This document shows, piece by piece, positions 8,603 through 18,922 of a stretch of DNA of 64,000 nucleotides. Position numbers and translations under genes: made by a program. How positions within the stretch are numbered: position 1 is the stretch's first letter; each line of letters begins with the position of its first letter. The stretch comes from Dyella lipolytica (GTDB lineage Bacteria; Pseudomonadota; Gammaproteobacteria; Xanthomonadales; Rhodanobacteraceae). The notes below the pieces were generated by a model. It was not told the origin of the DNA. It did no database searches and saw nothing but the letters and a program-made list of their open reading frames with translations. The stretch is taken from NCBI RefSeq assembly GCF_030160075.1, contig NZ_BSNQ01000003.1, positions 1,182,556-1,246,555 of the forward strand, given 5' to 3'.

Positions 8603-9411
8603 CAACTTGCAAGCGCCAACGCGGTCAGCTGATCCAGCTCGTCTTCGTCGAATCCTGCCAGCAGCCGCGCTTGCCGGTTAAACGGCCCGCGCAAGTTGCG
8701 CCCCATGTAATCGCGAAGCAGATCAAGAAACGTTTCGCGTGGTGCTAATCCATCACGCTCACAACACCATCGAAACCAACGCGTGCCGGCGGCTACATGG
8801 GCAACTTCTTCGCGCAAGATCACTTCCAATATCGCGATGGTGCGCTCGTCGCCGACGGCGCGCAGACGTTCGATCATGCCGGGAGTCACATCCAGCCCGC
8901 GCGCTTCCAGCACTCGCGGAACAAGCGCCATGCGCGCCGTATCGTGATGGGCGGTTCTCTCAGCCATTTCCCATAAGCCGTTGTGTGCATCGAAGTCGCC
9001 ATAGCGATGACCGAATTCGCCCAGTCGCTCGGAAAGCATGGCGAAGTGACGCGCTTCGTCGTTGGCGCAGCTAGCCCAATCGCTGTAATACGTATCAGGC
9101 ATGCCGCGAAAGCGGTAGACGGCATCCCATGCAAGATTGATGGCGTTGAATTCGATATGTGCAACGGCATGCACTAACGCGGCGCGGCCCTCGGGCGTAC
9201 CTAGACCGCGATGCGGAACCTGGCGTTGCGGAACAAGTTGCGGGCGTTCGGGGCGACCTGGTGAGCAGATAGGCTCCGGTGCCGGTGACGCCGAATCTGG
9301 GTGAAGCTCAGCGGATTGCAGCGCGGCCCATGCTGCATGCGTGAGGCGTAGTTTCTCGACAGGATCGTGTGCGTCGAGGCAGCGTTTCGCGGCGGCGTGG
9401 AGGTCGGTCAT
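8602..9411 (-). CDS. DUF455 family ferritin-like protein
   Basis: 269 residues, typical for DUF455, a ferritin-like four-helix family related to diiron proteins. Ferritin-type ligand candidates are seen in helices with HIEFNAINLAWDA, NDEARHFAMLSERLGEF and EEVAHVAAGTRWFRW, i.e. the E, ExxH, E, ExxH series. Members are often annotated as rhamnosyltransferase-associated or tRNA-hydroxylase-like (MiaE relatives), but the true reaction is not established. No strong ribosome site precedes the ATG. Convergent with the methyltransferase gene at 7778. Confidence 0.85.
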   Translation of the reverse strand: MTDLHAAAKRCLDAHDPVEKLRLTHAAWAALQSAELHPDSASPAPEPICSPGRPERPQLVPQRQVPHRGLGTPEGRAALVHAVAHIEFNAINLAWDAVYRFRGMPDTYYSDWASCANDEARHFAMLSERLGEFGHRYGDFDAHNGLWEMAERTAHHDTARMALVPRVLEARGLDVTPGMIERLRAVGDERTIAILEVILREEVAHVAAGTRWFRWCCERDGLAPRETFLDLLRDYMGRNLRGPFNRQARLLAGFDEDELDQLTALALAS

Positions 9412-9446
9412 ATGGGTTTTTGTCGCCAGTGCCGCCCCTCACCCTA

Positions 9447-9469
9447 CCCTCTCCCCGGCGGGGAGAGGG
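9447..9469. repeat. CCCTCTCCCC/GGGGAGAGGG intergenic hairpin
   Basis: Perfect 10-bp inverted repeat with a GGC loop just downstream of purF. It belongs to the CCCTCTCC-type intergenic repeats also seen near 34366. No U-run follows on either strand, so transcript-end protection is more likely than intrinsic termination. Confidence 0.6.
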
Positions 9470-9478
9470 AAAAGCGTG

Positions 9479-10954
9479 TCATGCGCTGCGGCGTGCGGCC
9501 TTCGCGTCATCCGAGCGCAGCATTTCGATCTGCTGCAGATACTGCTGATCGAGACCGGTGATGTACTCGCCGGAGAAGCACGAGGTATCGAAGTGCTTCA
9601 ATTCCTCGTTGCCATCCTGCACGGCCCAGATCAGATCCTGCAGATCCTGGTAGATCAACCAGTCGGCGCCGAGCATCTTCTCCACTTCCTTGACGGTATG
9701 GCCGGCGGCCACCAGCTCGGAGGCGGCGGGCATGTCGATGCCGTACACGTTCGGATAACGCACCGGCGGTGCGGCCGACGCGAAATACACGTTTTTAGCG
9801 CCGGCATCGCGTGCCATCTGGATGATCTGGCGCGAGGTGGTGCCACGCACGATGGAGTCGTCTACCAACAGCACGTTCTTCTTGCGGAACTCCAGCTCGA
9901 CCGGATTGAGCTTGCGACGCACCGATTTCACGCGCTCGCCCTGCCCCGGCATGATGAAGGTACGGCCGATGTAGCGGTTCTTGACGAAGCCTTCACGGAA
10001 CGGCACGCCCAGCACTTCGGCCAGCGCGCTGGCGGCGGTGCGTGCGGTGTCGGGAATCGGGATGACCGCATCGATGCCGTGGTCGGGCCGCTCGCGCAGA
10101 ATTTTCTCGGCCAGTTTCTGGCCCATGCGCAGACGCGCCTTGTACACCGACACGTTCTCGATCATCGAATCGGGGCGTGCCAGGTACACGTATTCGAAGA
10201 TGCACGGCGCGTGTACCGCGCTATCGGCGCACATGCGGGTATGCAGCTGGCCGTCGTCGGTGATGAACACGGCTTCGCCCGGCGCCACGTCACGCAGGCG
10301 CTTGAAACCAAGGATATCCAGCGCCACGGATTCGGATGTAACGGCGTATTCGCGACCTTCCGCCGTGACGCGCTCACCCAGCACCAACGGGCGGATGCCG
10401 TTCGGATCGCGGAAGGCCAGCAAGCCGTAGCCCAGTAGCAGCGCCACACAGGCGTAGCCGCCGCGCGCGCGCGCATGCACGCCGGCCACAGCCTTGAAGA
10501 TATGGTCCGGCGTCAACGCCATGCGGTCCTGGATCTGCAACTCGTGCGCGAGCACGTTGAGCAGCACTTCGGAATCCGAATCGGTGTTGATGTGCCGGCG
10601 GTCGTCCTCGAACATCTCGCGCCGCAGCGTTTCGGTGTTCACCAGGTTGCCATTGTGTGCGAAGGCGATGCCGTAGGGCGAGTTCACATAGAACGGTTGC
10701 GATTCTGACGACCCTTCCGAGCCTGCCGTGGGGTAACGGCAATGGCCCAGACCGATGCGTCCGCGCAAGCGGCTCATTGCCGCCTGGGTGAACACGTCGC
10801 GCACCAATCCGTTGTCCTTGTGCAGTCGCAGTCGCGCGCCGTCCACGGTCGCGATACCGGCCGCGTCCTGCCCGCGATGCTGCAGGACGGTGAGGCCGTC
10901 ATAAAGCGCCGATGCCACTTCAGTGGTACCGACGATGCCGATGATTCCGCACAT
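9479..10954 (-). CDS. purF: Amidophosphoribosyltransferase
   Basis: Catalyses the first committed step of purine synthesis, PRPP plus glutamine to phosphoribosylamine. Begins MCGIIGIVG, so Cys2 is the N-terminal nucleophile of the class II glutamine amidotransferase domain (about 1-235), with the [13 protein letters not shown] and [10 protein letters not shown] segments in place. The PRTase domain carries the PRPP loop [14 protein letters not shown] (near residue 357). Length 491 is close to the E. coli enzyme. Downstream of cvpA with a 13-bp gap, in the classical folC-dedD-cvpA-purF order. Confidence 0.98.
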   Translation of the reverse strand: MCGIIGIVGTTEVASALYDGLTVLQHRGQDAAGIATVDGARLRLHKDNGLVRDVFTQAAMSRLRGRIGLGHCRYPTAGSEGSSESQPFYVNSPYGIAFAHNGNLVNTETLRREMFEDDRRHINTDSDSEVLLNVLAHELQIQDRMALTPDHIFKAVAGVHARARGGYACVALLLGYGLLAFRDPNGIRPLVLGERVTAEGREYAVTSESVALDILGFKRLRDVAPGEAVFITDDGQLHTRMCADSAVHAPCIFEYVYLARPDSMIENVSVYKARLRMGQKLAEKILRERPDHGIDAVIPIPDTARTAASALAEVLGVPFREGFVKNRYIGRTFIMPGQGERVKSVRRKLNPVELEFRKKNVLLVDDSIVRGTTSRQIIQMARDAGAKNVYFASAAPPVRYPNVYGIDMPAASELVAAGHTVKEVEKMLGADWLIYQDLQDLIWAVQDGNEELKHFDTSCFSGEYITGLDQQYLQQIEMLRSDDAKAARRSA

Positions 10955-10967
10955 GGTGCTTTACCTG

Positions 10968-11597
10968 TTAACTGTGATGCGTTGCGTCGGCCGCGCTCGA
11001 AGCAGCAGCCGGGGAAGTGGTGCCGTGCGCCGGCAAGCTGCCCGGCCACATGTTCTGCAAGTGCTGATTTTGCAGGTGCTGTAGGTTCGGCAGATGCACC
11101 GGCAGGTTCTCCGGATGCAGGTGCTCGCGCACGTTCGGCGGCATTTCGTTTTCCAGCCACGCCGCCATACTTTTGAACTGCGGCAGCAAGGTCGACTGCT
11201 GCCACATCGACTCACGCGCGAAGGATGTCAGGCCGACCAGAAACACCACCAGGGTCACCAGCAACACGCCGCGCGCGAAACCGAAAATCATGCCTAGCAA
11301 GCGATCCGTGCCACCCAGTCCGGTTCCATCCACCAATTTCTGAACCATGAACCGTATCAGCGCACCGCCTATGAGGACGGCGATAAAACAGAGGCCATAG
11401 CCGACCAGCAATCGCAGTAGCGGCGTTTCGATCGTCCGATCGAAATGCGCCGAAACCGCCGGGCCGTAAGTCCATGCCACCCAGAACGCCGCCACCCAAG
11501 TGGCCAGCGCCAGTACCTCGGATATGAGGCCGCGCCAGAGTCCTACAAGGACCGACAGCGCCAACACCGCGATGATGATGAGGTCGACCGCGTTCAT
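10968..11597 (-). CDS. cvpA: CvpA family inner-membrane protein
   Basis: 209 residues. The first about 165 match CvpA (colicin V production protein): NAVDLIIIAVLALSVLVGLWRGLISEVL and the segments GLGGTDRLLGMIFGFARGVLL, with four membrane helices. The C-terminal tail is rich in His, Asn and Gln (LPNLQHLQNQHLQN) and Ala, longer than in E. coli and probably disordered. CvpA is linked to envelope homeostasis and bile-salt resistance in enterobacteria. Cotranscribed with purF. Confidence 0.95.
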   Translation of the reverse strand: MNAVDLIIIAVLALSVLVGLWRGLISEVLALATWVAAFWVAWTYGPAVSAHFDRTIETPLLRLLVGYGLCFIAVLIGGALIRFMVQKLVDGTGLGGTDRLLGMIFGFARGVLLVTLVVFLVGLTSFARESMWQQSTLLPQFKSMAAWLENEMPPNVREHLHPENLPVHLPNLQHLQNQHLQNMWPGSLPAHGTTSPAAASSAADATHHS

Positions 11598-11624
11598 CGT
11601 TTGGCTTCCGGTCCGTGTATTCGG

Positions 11625-12590
11625 TTAATTGGCGCTAACAACGTTGCCGTCGAGCCCGAGCTTGGCCTTGATCTGGTCGCGCAGGCTCACCGCATCGCTG
11701 CGCTGGGTCTGCGGACCGGCACGTACGCGCCACAGCTGCTTGCCTCCGGCGTTCACCGAATCCACGAAACCGTCGAAACCGTTGGCGCGCAGCTTGTCGC
11801 GCAACGCTACGGCATCGGCTTGGCTGCCCATGGCGGCCACTTGCACGGCCCAGGCACCTGCCCGTACGGGACCGGCTGCCACGGGTGCAGGCAGGTCGCC
11901 TTGCAGCGTGGTGGCGCCACTCTCAAGCCGGGCCGGGGCACCGGGTATCGACTGGCTGATCCTCAGCCGTGCCGCTTCAGCTGCTGCACGCGTTTCGAAC
12001 GGTCCCGCGCTGACCAGGGTCAGCGTCTTGCCGGCGCGCTGGATGGGCTCGCTACGTACCGGATAGCCCAATGCACGCACACGCTGCATCAGGCGATTGG
12101 CGCCTTCCGGGGCATACGCACTGAGGTTGATGGCATAGATGCCGCGCGCTGCGGTCGCTGGCGGCAGCGCCGGCGTGGGCACTGCTGCCGGAGGCGGCGG
12201 CGCGATGACCGGGCGGCTAGTGGCAGCCACGGTTTTCGGCGGCGTGGTGGGAATGGCGGGTTGCTGAGGTTGCTGCTGCACCGGGGTCGGAATCGCCGGC
12301 GTCGCCGCAGTCGTCGAAGGCTGCGGACGACTATCGCCGATATTTACCGTAGCCATGCCGTTCGCGTTCGGGGCCACCGACGTGGCCGGCGCCACGCTGG
12401 CGCCCGTTGCCGGGCCCTGGGCGGACAAGCTCATGGTCTTGGTTTGCAGATCGCGGTCGGGCGCCGGGGGAATGGCCAGGCTGACCGATTGATCGGTGCC
12501 CGTCGAAGGCGGCTTGCCCGAGAAGAACATCGGCACGAATAGGATTGCCAGAGCAACGAGGACGGCAGCTCCCAACAGGCGTGTGTTCAA
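11625..12590 (-). CDS. dedD: DedD-like protein with SPOR domains
   Basis: 321 residues. One N-terminal membrane helix (LLGAAVLVALAILFVPMFFS), a Pro/Ala/Thr-rich periplasmic linker (about 40-160), then a canonical C-terminal SPOR domain (GAWAVQVAAMGSQADAVALR ... WRVRAGPQ). A second SPOR-like repeat seems to precede it (IYAINLSAYAPEGANRLMQR ... LTLVSAGPFETRAAAEAA, about 170-235). SPOR domains bind denuded septal peptidoglycan; DedD helps constriction at division. Position between folC and cvpA supports the name. Confidence 0.93.
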   Translation of the reverse strand: MNTRLLGAAVLVALAILFVPMFFSGKPPSTGTDQSVSLAIPPAPDRDLQTKTMSLSAQGPATGASVAPATSVAPNANGMATVNIGDSRPQPSTTAATPAIPTPVQQQPQQPAIPTTPPKTVAATSRPVIAPPPPAAVPTPALPPATAARGIYAINLSAYAPEGANRLMQRVRALGYPVRSEPIQRAGKTLTLVSAGPFETRAAAEAARLRISQSIPGAPARLESGATTLQGDLPAPVAAGPVRAGAWAVQVAAMGSQADAVALRDKLRANGFDGFVDSVNAGGKQLWRVRAGPQTQRSDAVSLRDQIKAKLGLDGNVVSAN

Positions 12591-12675
12591 GATGGACTCC
12601 AGACAACCAACTTGTGCATGACGCGGCGATTATACCTGTCCCTGCCACCCTACATGACAGAACGGTGCAGACGAT

Positions 12676-13947
12676 TCAGCCAGCCGCTTCCGCAAGTACC
12701 GCAGAAGCGACGAAAAACGACCCGAACGCCAGGATACGTTCACCATGCCGGGCCGACGCGCGCGCCGCGGCCAACGCGTGCTTCACATCGACATGGGTGT
12801 CAAAGCCCGCACGCGGTAGAACTTGATGCAGCACGCCCGCCAATACCGCCGCCGGCAAGCCGCGCGGCGTGTCCTGATCCAGACTGGCCAGATGCCAATG
12901 AGCGATGCGCGGCCCCAACGCCGTCATCACGCCACCGACATCTTTATCGGAAAGCGCGCCGTACACCGCATGGACACGTCCGCCTGGTTCGGCATCCAGC
13001 CAATCGGCCAGCGCCCTTGCCGCTTGCGGGTTGTGTCCCACATCGACAATCAAAGCCGGGTCGCCGCCCAGCGACTGCAAACGCGCAGGCACACTTGCCA
13101 GGTGCATGCTTGCGGCGGCGACGCGTCCCAATTCGAACGCGTCGATCACCTGCAGCGCATGAACTGCAGCGATCGCCGCCGATGCGTTGGCATATTGCAC
13201 CGGCGCCGCAAGTTCGGGATCGGGCAAGGCCAGCGCGGTGCCGTCGCGATGCCGCCAGCGCCAGCCATGCGCCGCACGTTCGACATGGAAATCGTTTCCG
13301 GCTCGCTCGATATGAGCACCGCACAAAGCCAACGCGTCCAGCAATCCGTGGGGCGGATCGAGTTCGCCCACAATCGCTGGCCGATTGCTGCGCGCAATGC
13401 CGGCCTTTTCGCGGCCGATGCTGTCGCGATCCGGCCCCAGCCATTCGACATGATCCAGATCCACGGTGGTAATCACCACCGCGTCGGCATCGATCAGGTT
13501 GACCGCATCGAGGCGGCCGCCAAGCCCAACCTCCAGCACAGCTACATCGAGATCGGCGCGCGCAAACAGATCGAACGCCGCCAGCGTGCCGAATTCGAAA
13601 TAGGTCAACGACGTCTCGCCGCGGGCGAGCTCGATCCGCTTGAAGCTGTCAATCAAGGCTTCATCACCGGCATCGACGCCGGCGATGCGGATACGCTCGT
13701 TGTAATGCATCAGATGCGGCGAGGTGTAGCAACCCACCCGCTGCCCCGCTGCTGTCAGCATGGCCTCAAGGAAAGCGACCGTGGAACCCTTGCCGTTGGT
13801 ACCTCCCACGGTCACCACACGACGCGCCAGCGTCGGCGAGCCCATGCGTTGCCAGACGGCACGCACCCGATCCAGCCCAAGATCGACACCCAGCGCGTGG
13901 ATGTGCTGCTGATAATCCAGCCACTCGGCGAGGGTTATTGGCTTCAC
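12676..13947 (-). CDS. folC: Bifunctional dihydrofolate synthase / folylpolyglutamate synthase
   Basis: Adds glutamate to dihydropteroate and to folates. 423 residues with the Mur-ligase ATP loop VTVGGTNGKGSTVAFLEAML (near 46), the DYHNE-like region YTSPHLMHYNERIRIAG, FEVGLGGRLDAVN and the C-terminal DVGHNPQAARALADWL. All expected motifs are there. First gene of the folC-dedD-cvpA-purF block; in many relatives accD precedes it, but here a 53-residue small protein does (60-bp gap). Confidence 0.97.
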   Translation of the reverse strand: MKPITLAEWLDYQQHIHALGVDLGLDRVRAVWQRMGSPTLARRVVTVGGTNGKGSTVAFLEAMLTAAGQRVGCYTSPHLMHYNERIRIAGVDAGDEALIDSFKRIELARGETSLTYFEFGTLAAFDLFARADLDVAVLEVGLGGRLDAVNLIDADAVVITTVDLDHVEWLGPDRDSIGREKAGIARSNRPAIVGELDPPHGLLDALALCGAHIERAGNDFHVERAAHGWRWRHRDGTALALPDPELAAPVQYANASAAIAAVHALQVIDAFELGRVAAASMHLASVPARLQSLGGDPALIVDVGHNPQAARALADWLDAEPGGRVHAVYGALSDKDVGGVMTALGPRIAHWHLASLDQDTPRGLPAAVLAGVLHQVLPRAGFDTHVDVKHALAAARASARHGERILAFGSFFVASAVLAEAAG

Positions 13948-14007
13948 GCGGGACTCCGGCTACAGGCCCGCGCAACATAAGGGCAGCAACGCCCTTGCAC
14001 AACCCTT

Positions 14008-14169
14008 TTAGAAAAGATGCATCCCGCTCGCGTGCACCGCCCAGTACATCGCGAACACCGTCCAGAACGTGCGCTTGATTACCTTGCCCGCCAGGAAAGC
14101 AGCCAGCAGGCCGATGAGTAAAGGCATGTATTTTTCGAGTGAACTACGTGTGTCGTTGACGACGTTCAT
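14008..14169 (-). CDS. Small 53-residue membrane protein of unknown function
   Basis: A short gene reading MNVVNDTRSSLEKYMPLLIG and then LLAAFLAGKVIKRTFWTVFA, ending HASGMHLF. It has one or two membrane helices (about residues 15-30 and 36-47) with a positive KVIKR turn between them. A textbook ribosome site GGGAGGA lies seven bases before the ATG, but it is buried in a perfect 12-bp hairpin (14176-14204). It is co-directional with folC, 60 bp upstream. I do not recognise the family. The strong RBS, hydrophobic pattern and clean stop make a real gene likely. Confidence 0.68.
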   Translation of the reverse strand: MNVVNDTRSSLEKYMPLLIGLLAAFLAGKVIKRTFWTVFAMYWAVHASGMHLF

Positions 14170-14175
14170 GGCTGG

Positions 14176-14204
14176 TCCTCCCGCACCCCTGTGGTGCGGG
14201 AGGA
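14176..14204 (-). promoter_or_regulatory. Hairpin sequestering the ribosome binding site of the 53-residue protein
   Basis: TCCTCCCGCACC (14176-14187) and GGTGCGGGAGGA (14193-14204) form a perfect 12-bp stem with a 5-base loop. Read on the minus strand, one arm contains the GGGAGGA ribosome site and the other an exact anti-SD TCCTCCC, ending five bases before the ATG at 14169. No U-run follows on either strand, which argues against a terminator. It could be a translational switch or RNA thermometer. Confidence 0.6.
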
Positions 14205-14270
14205 ATCATCCATCCATGGCGATCGCCGCGGCAGACGCGAGCGTCACCTGTCGCATCTGACAGGCGTCAC

Positions 14271-15020
14271 CTACGAGTTTCTGTCCAGCAGCGGCTTAAT
14301 CAGATCCAACGGCAGTGGAAACACGATGGTGCTGGACTGACCGCTGCTGGACATGCTGGCCAAGGTCTGCAGATAACGCAGCTGCAAGGCCTGCGGTTGC
14401 TGCGCCAGCATCGCGGCGGCATCGCGCAGTTTCTCCGACGCCTGTAGCTCGCCGTCCGCATGAATGACTTTTGCGCGACGCTCGCGCTCCGCCTCGGCCT
14501 GACGCGCAATGGCGCGCACCATCGTTTCGTTGAGGTCGACATCCTTGATCTCGACGTTGGTGATCTTGATGCCCCAGGGATCGGTCGCTTCGTCCAAAAC
14601 CTGCTGCAGACTGTGATTGATCGACTCTCGCTGCGACAGGATCTCATCCAGCTCGTGCTGACCGAGCACCGAGCGCAAGCGGGTTTGCGACAACTGACTG
14701 GTGGCCTGGAAGAAGTCCGCCACTTGCAGCACCGACTTGTCCGGCTCCATCACGCGGAAATACACCACCGCGTTCACGCGTACGGACACGTTGTCGCGGG
14801 AAATCACATCCTGCGGCGGAACATCCATCACCGTTACGCGCAGATCCACCCGCGTCATCCGCTGCACGACCGGCACCAGGATCACCAGGCCCGGTCCCTT
14901 GGTGCCGGTATAGCGACCCAGCGTCAGCACGACGCCGCGCTGGTATTCCGGCAGTACTTTGATCGACAAGAACAACAGCGCAATCACGACAAGCACGATA
15001 ACGCCCGTAAAACCGATCAT
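14271..15020 (-). CDS. Slipin / stomatin-like SPFH protein (paired with NfeD)
   Basis: 249 residues from the Met at 15020, which overlaps the nfeD stop by four bases. An N-terminal membrane helix ([20 protein letters not shown]) is followed by the SPFH/band-7 domain with the slipin hallmarks [38 protein letters not shown] and the helical [16 protein letters not shown] ... [14 protein letters not shown]. Slipins form cage-like membrane microdomain scaffolds, and the neighbouring NfeD supplies protease and OB-fold parts. The operon pairing is the classical one. Confidence 0.95.
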   Translation of the reverse strand: MIGFTGVIVLVVIALLFLSIKVLPEYQRGVVLTLGRYTGTKGPGLVILVPVVQRMTRVDLRVTVMDVPPQDVISRDNVSVRVNAVVYFRVMEPDKSVLQVADFFQATSQLSQTRLRSVLGQHELDEILSQRESINHSLQQVLDEATDPWGIKITNVEIKDVDLNETMVRAIARQAEAERERRAKVIHADGELQASEKLRDAAAMLAQQPQALQLRYLQTLASMSSSGQSSTIVFPLPLDLIKPLLDRNS

Positions 15021-16438
15021 GAGGATTCTCCTTCGCCTGCCTGCGCAGCGGTCACCCGCAGCAACAGCCCCTGTCGACTCACCACGCGCACAGGCGTACC
15101 GGCGGGAAGCGCCGCCTCGCTTCGCACGCGCCAGCGTTCGCCGCCGATGCGCGCCCAACTTTCGCCGCCGGCCGTCACCGCCTGCAGCAATTCACCCTTG
15201 GTAGTCAGCATGTGCTCGTCGCCGTTGAAGGCGCGCGCGCGTCTTGCCCGCATCACCAACCGTAGCAACAACCCGAGCAACACCAGCCCGCTGAATGCAA
15301 TGCCGGCAATCACGCCCAGGTTCACCGTGTAACCGGGCACGTCGGTACGAAACAACATGATCGAACCCAGCACGAAGGCAATCACACCGCCCACGCCAAG
15401 CACACCGGCCATAGGCACGAACGTCTCTGCCAGCAGCAGCGCAACGCCCAACGCCATCAGAATCAACCCGGCATAGCTCACCGGCAGCAACTGCAGCGCG
15501 TAAAGACCGATCAACAGGCAGATTCCGCCGACTACGCCAGGGAAGAACGTGCCGGGATGAAACGCCTCGAGAATCAGCCCGTAGATACCTGCCAGCAACA
15601 GCACATAAGCAATCGTCGGATTGGTAATGATGCCGAGAAAACGCGCGCGCCAGTTCGGCGGATAGTCGCGCACCGACAGATTGCGCAAGGTCAGCGTGAC
15701 GGTTTGCTCGCCCATTCGCACTGCACGGCCATCGGCCTGGTCCAGCAGCGATGCGGTATCCGGTGCGACGAAATCGATCACATGCTGGGTTGCGGCCTCG
15801 CTGGCGGTCAACGTTGCCGCACCGCGTACGGCTTGTTCCGCCCATGCCGCATTGCGCCCATGCATCTGCGCCAGCGAGCGAATGGTGGCAATCGCATCGT
15901 TGAGCACTTTGTTTGACTCGGCATCTTCAGGCGAGCCTGCGCCGGGCGCAGTCTTGTTCGTCGAACGACTCGAGGTCGGCAGTCCGTTGCCTAACGGCGA
16001 TGGCATCGGCGTGCCCCCGCCAAGGTCGACCGGCGTCGCCGCACCCAGATGCGTGGCCGGTGCCATCGCAGCAATCGGACAGGCGTAAAGAATATACGTG
16101 CCCGCCGACGCAGCGCGCGCCCCGGCCGGTGCGACATAGCCCAGCACCGGCACTTTTGCAGCAAGAATGTGGGCGATGATGTCGCGCATCGATTCGATCA
16201 GACCACCCGGCGTATCCAGTTGCAGCACGATCGCCTTGGCACCATCGTCGGTAGCTCGCTGGATCGCACCGTCGACATACTCCGCCGCCGCGGGACCGAT
16301 CGGACCGGTCAGCTCGATGCGCGCCACAAATGCAGGGTCCGACGGCGTGACAGGCGCTTCGGCAGTCGAACGCGCCCACACCAGCGCCAATGCCGCACAT
16401 AGGGCAGCGCTCAACACGATCCGTCCTCTTCGTGACAT
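15017..16438 (-). CDS. nfeD: NfeD family membrane-bound serine protease, long form
   Basis: 473 residues. Signal/anchor ([17 protein letters not shown]), ClpP-like serine protease domain (about 35-230) with the Ser-containing [20 protein letters not shown] segment and a catalytic Lys candidate in the following helix, then four to five membrane helices (about 270-395) and a C-terminal NfeD OB-fold ([20 protein letters not shown]). The long ClpP-class NfeD partners slipin and, in archaeal homologues, cleaves its C-terminus. Translationally coupled to the slipin gene. Confidence 0.95.
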   Translation of the reverse strand: MSRRGRIVLSAALCAALALVWARSTAEAPVTPSDPAFVARIELTGPIGPAAAEYVDGAIQRATDDGAKAIVLQLDTPGGLIESMRDIIAHILAAKVPVLGYVAPAGARAASAGTYILYACPIAAMAPATHLGAATPVDLGGGTPMPSPLGNGLPTSSRSTNKTAPGAGSPEDAESNKVLNDAIATIRSLAQMHGRNAAWAEQAVRGAATLTASEAATQHVIDFVAPDTASLLDQADGRAVRMGEQTVTLTLRNLSVRDYPPNWRARFLGIITNPTIAYVLLLAGIYGLILEAFHPGTFFPGVVGGICLLIGLYALQLLPVSYAGLILMALGVALLLAETFVPMAGVLGVGGVIAFVLGSIMLFRTDVPGYTVNLGVIAGIAFSGLVLLGLLLRLVMRARRARAFNGDEHMLTTKGELLQAVTAGGESWARIGGERWRVRSEAALPAGTPVRVVSRQGLLLRVTAAQAGEGESS

Positions 16439-16549
16439 GGCACTGGCCTCCCGGCCGACATGATCACCACGCAGCCGCTTCGTGCGACGGCTGCAAACGG
16501 AATATTACGCCTCTGCTCGTGTCATGGTGCTCAATATCTTGTTCAACGC

Positions 16550-18922
16550 CTACGCGGCACGACGCAAGCGTAACGCGTTGCCCACCACCGATACCGACGA
16601 CAGGCTCATCGCCAGCGCCGCGATCATCGGCGACAACACCATACCGAACAGCGGATACAGCGCGCCGGCCGCCAGCGGTACACCCAATGCGTTATAGATA
16701 AAGGCAAAAAACAGGTTCTGGCGGATATTGCGCACGGTTGCCTGTGACAGCGACCGCGCGTGCAAGATACCGCTCAGGCGTCCCTTCACCAGGGTCAGCT
16801 GTGCGCTTTCCATCGCCACGTCCGTACCTTGCCCCATGGCGATACCGATATCGGCAACCGCCAAGGCCGGCGCGTCGTTGATGCCGTCGCCCGCCATCGC
16901 TACGCGCCGTCCCTGCTTGCGCAAGGCGCCGATCACTTCAGCCTTACCGGCAGGAGAAACATCGGCGTGTACCTCGTCGATCGCCAACGCGCGCGCCACG
17001 CTGCTCGCGGTGATGGCGTTGTCGCCCGTCAACATCACAATATGCAAACCCGAGGCCTTGAGATCGACGATCGCGCTGAGCGTATCCGATTTAATGCGGT
17101 CGCTGACAGCGAACAAACCTACCGGCTTGCCGTCGACCGCAAGCGTCATGACCGTAGCGCCTTCGCCGCGAAGAACATCGGCTTTCGCAAGCGTATCCGG
17201 GTCTAGAGCGACACCAAGCGTTGCCATCAGTCGTTCATTGCCGAAGGCGATGTTGTTTTGCGAGACGTGCCCGCTTACGCCGCCACCGGCAAGGATGTGA
17301 ATATCAGCTGCATCGAGCAGGTGAACATGCTCCTCTTGCGCGGCCGTCATGATGGCCTTTGCCAGCGGATGTTCGCTCGAGCGCTCGAGACTCGCCGCAA
17401 ACGCGAGCAACTGGCTCCGGGTGTAACTACCTAGAGGCACAACGGATGTCAGCGATGGCCTGCCTTCCGTCAGCGTGCCTGTCTTGTCCATCACCAGCGT
17501 GTCGATGTCCCGCATGGCCTCGATGGCCGCCGCATCCTTGAACAGCAAGCCCTGTTGCGCACCACGCCCGCTCGCAACCATGATTGAAATCGGTGTAGCC
17601 AAGCCCAGCGCGCACGGGCAGGCAACGATAAGCACCGACACCGCCGCGATCAGAGCATGCGCAAAGCGCGGGTCTGGTCCGACCCATGCCCAGCCTGCGA
17701 AGGCCAGCGCGGCCACGGCAATAACGGCCGGCACAAACCACGCGGCCACGCGATCCGCCACACGCTGCAATGGCGCCTTGCTGCGCTGGGCGTGCGCCAC
17801 CTGCGCGACAATCTGCGCCAGCATGGTTGACGCGCCGACCTTTTCCACGCGCATGGTCAACGCGCCATCGCGATTGACGGTGCCGCCCGTCAACGCATCG
17901 CCCTGCTCTTTCGCCACCGGCATCGGCTCACCGGTCAGCATCGATTCGTCCACCTGACTCGTGCCGCTCAGAACCACGCCGTCTACCGGCACTTTTTCGC
18001 CTGGGCGAATACGCAACACATCGCCTACTTGCACTGCGTCCAGCGGCACGTCGTGTTCTTCGTTGTGACCCGACAATCGTCGCGCCGTCTTCGGAGCAAG
18101 ACCGAGCAACGCCTTCAAGGCTTCACCAGTACGCCGCCGGGCACGCCATTCGAGAAAGTCACCCAACGTCACCAACGTGACAATGACAGCGGCGGATTCG
18201 AAATACACCGCCACACGTCCGTGCATATCGCGAAAGCCCGGAGGAAAGATCGATGGCAACACGAAGGCCAGCGTGCTGTAGATCCACGCCACGCCGGTGC
18301 CGACGGCAATCAGCGTATACATATTAGGCTGCCATGGCCGTAGCGAACGCCAACCACGCGCAAAAAATGGCGCGCCGCCCCATAGCACCACCACGGTGGC
18401 CAGCAACGCTTCGATCCAGCCCGCCGCACCCGTCCACGCCGCTGGTAGATGCATGCCCATATGAGGCAGCATCGCAAGCAGAAATACCGGAAGCGTAAGT
18501 CCGGCCAGCAGCCACAAGCGGCGCTGCATCGCCTTCGTTTCGGCGGAATCGTCTTCCTCCAGGCTCGGCATCATCGGCTCCAGCGCCATGCCGCACTTGG
18601 GGCAGTCGCCGGGGCCGTCCTGTTGGACTTCCGGATGCATGGGACAGGTATACGTCGCACCGGGCACCATCGCTTCAACAACGCGATGCTCGTGCAGATA
18701 CGCCGAAGCATTGGCGATGAATTTCTGCACGCAACCGGCGGCACAGAAGTAATACGTGTGCCCTTCGTATTCGGCGCGATGCGGCGTGGTGGCGGGATCG
18801 ACCGTCATGCCGCACACCGGGTCTTTCGCCAACGGTGTTGCGTCATGGGGCGGCAACGCATGCAATGTTGGTGTCCCCGCTTGGCTGTCTGCGGCGTGAC
18901 AGCACGTACCGTGCGCGTTCAT
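16550..18922 (-). CDS. copA: Copper-exporting P1B-type ATPase with N-terminal YHS and metal-binding domains
   Basis: 790-residue inner-membrane Cu(I) efflux pump. In order: a His/Cys-rich N-terminus, a YHS domain ([10 protein letters not shown], near 35), a heavy-metal-binding domain ([20 protein letters not shown], near 90-110), eight membrane helices, the transport motif [10 protein letters not shown] (near 433), the phosphorylation site DKTGTLTEG (near 478) and the hinge [10 protein letters not shown] (near 680). The usual HMA ferredoxin-like domain is replaced by YHS plus HMBD, as in the CopA2/SilP-like branch. Start overlaps the merR stop by four bases. Confidence 0.95.
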   Translation of the reverse strand: MNAHGTCCHAADSQAGTPTLHALPPHDATPLAKDPVCGMTVDPATTPHRAEYEGHTYYFCAAGCVQKFIANASAYLHEHRVVEAMVPGATYTCPMHPEVQQDGPGDCPKCGMALEPMMPSLEEDDSAETKAMQRRLWLLAGLTLPVFLLAMLPHMGMHLPAAWTGAAGWIEALLATVVVLWGGAPFFARGWRSLRPWQPNMYTLIAVGTGVAWIYSTLAFVLPSIFPPGFRDMHGRVAVYFESAAVIVTLVTLGDFLEWRARRRTGEALKALLGLAPKTARRLSGHNEEHDVPLDAVQVGDVLRIRPGEKVPVDGVVLSGTSQVDESMLTGEPMPVAKEQGDALTGGTVNRDGALTMRVEKVGASTMLAQIVAQVAHAQRSKAPLQRVADRVAAWFVPAVIAVAALAFAGWAWVGPDPRFAHALIAAVSVLIVACPCALGLATPISIMVASGRGAQQGLLFKDAAAIEAMRDIDTLVMDKTGTLTEGRPSLTSVVPLGSYTRSQLLAFAASLERSSEHPLAKAIMTAAQEEHVHLLDAADIHILAGGGVSGHVSQNNIAFGNERLMATLGVALDPDTLAKADVLRGEGATVMTLAVDGKPVGLFAVSDRIKSDTLSAIVDLKASGLHIVMLTGDNAITASSVARALAIDEVHADVSPAGKAEVIGALRKQGRRVAMAGDGINDAPALAVADIGIAMGQGTDVAMESAQLTLVKGRLSGILHARSLSQATVRNIRQNLFFAFIYNALGVPLAAGALYPLFGMVLSPMIAALAMSLSSVSVVGNALRLRRAA

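Noticed and set aside
9341-10438. 365-codon open frame opposite purF
   Set aside because: Shadow of a conserved enzyme gene; composition (His, Arg, Ala) is typical of antisense frames.
11445-13980. Two long plus-strand frames opposite dedD and folC (11445-12542 and 12823-13980)
   Set aside because: Both mirror well-recognised genes and show no motif or ribosome site.
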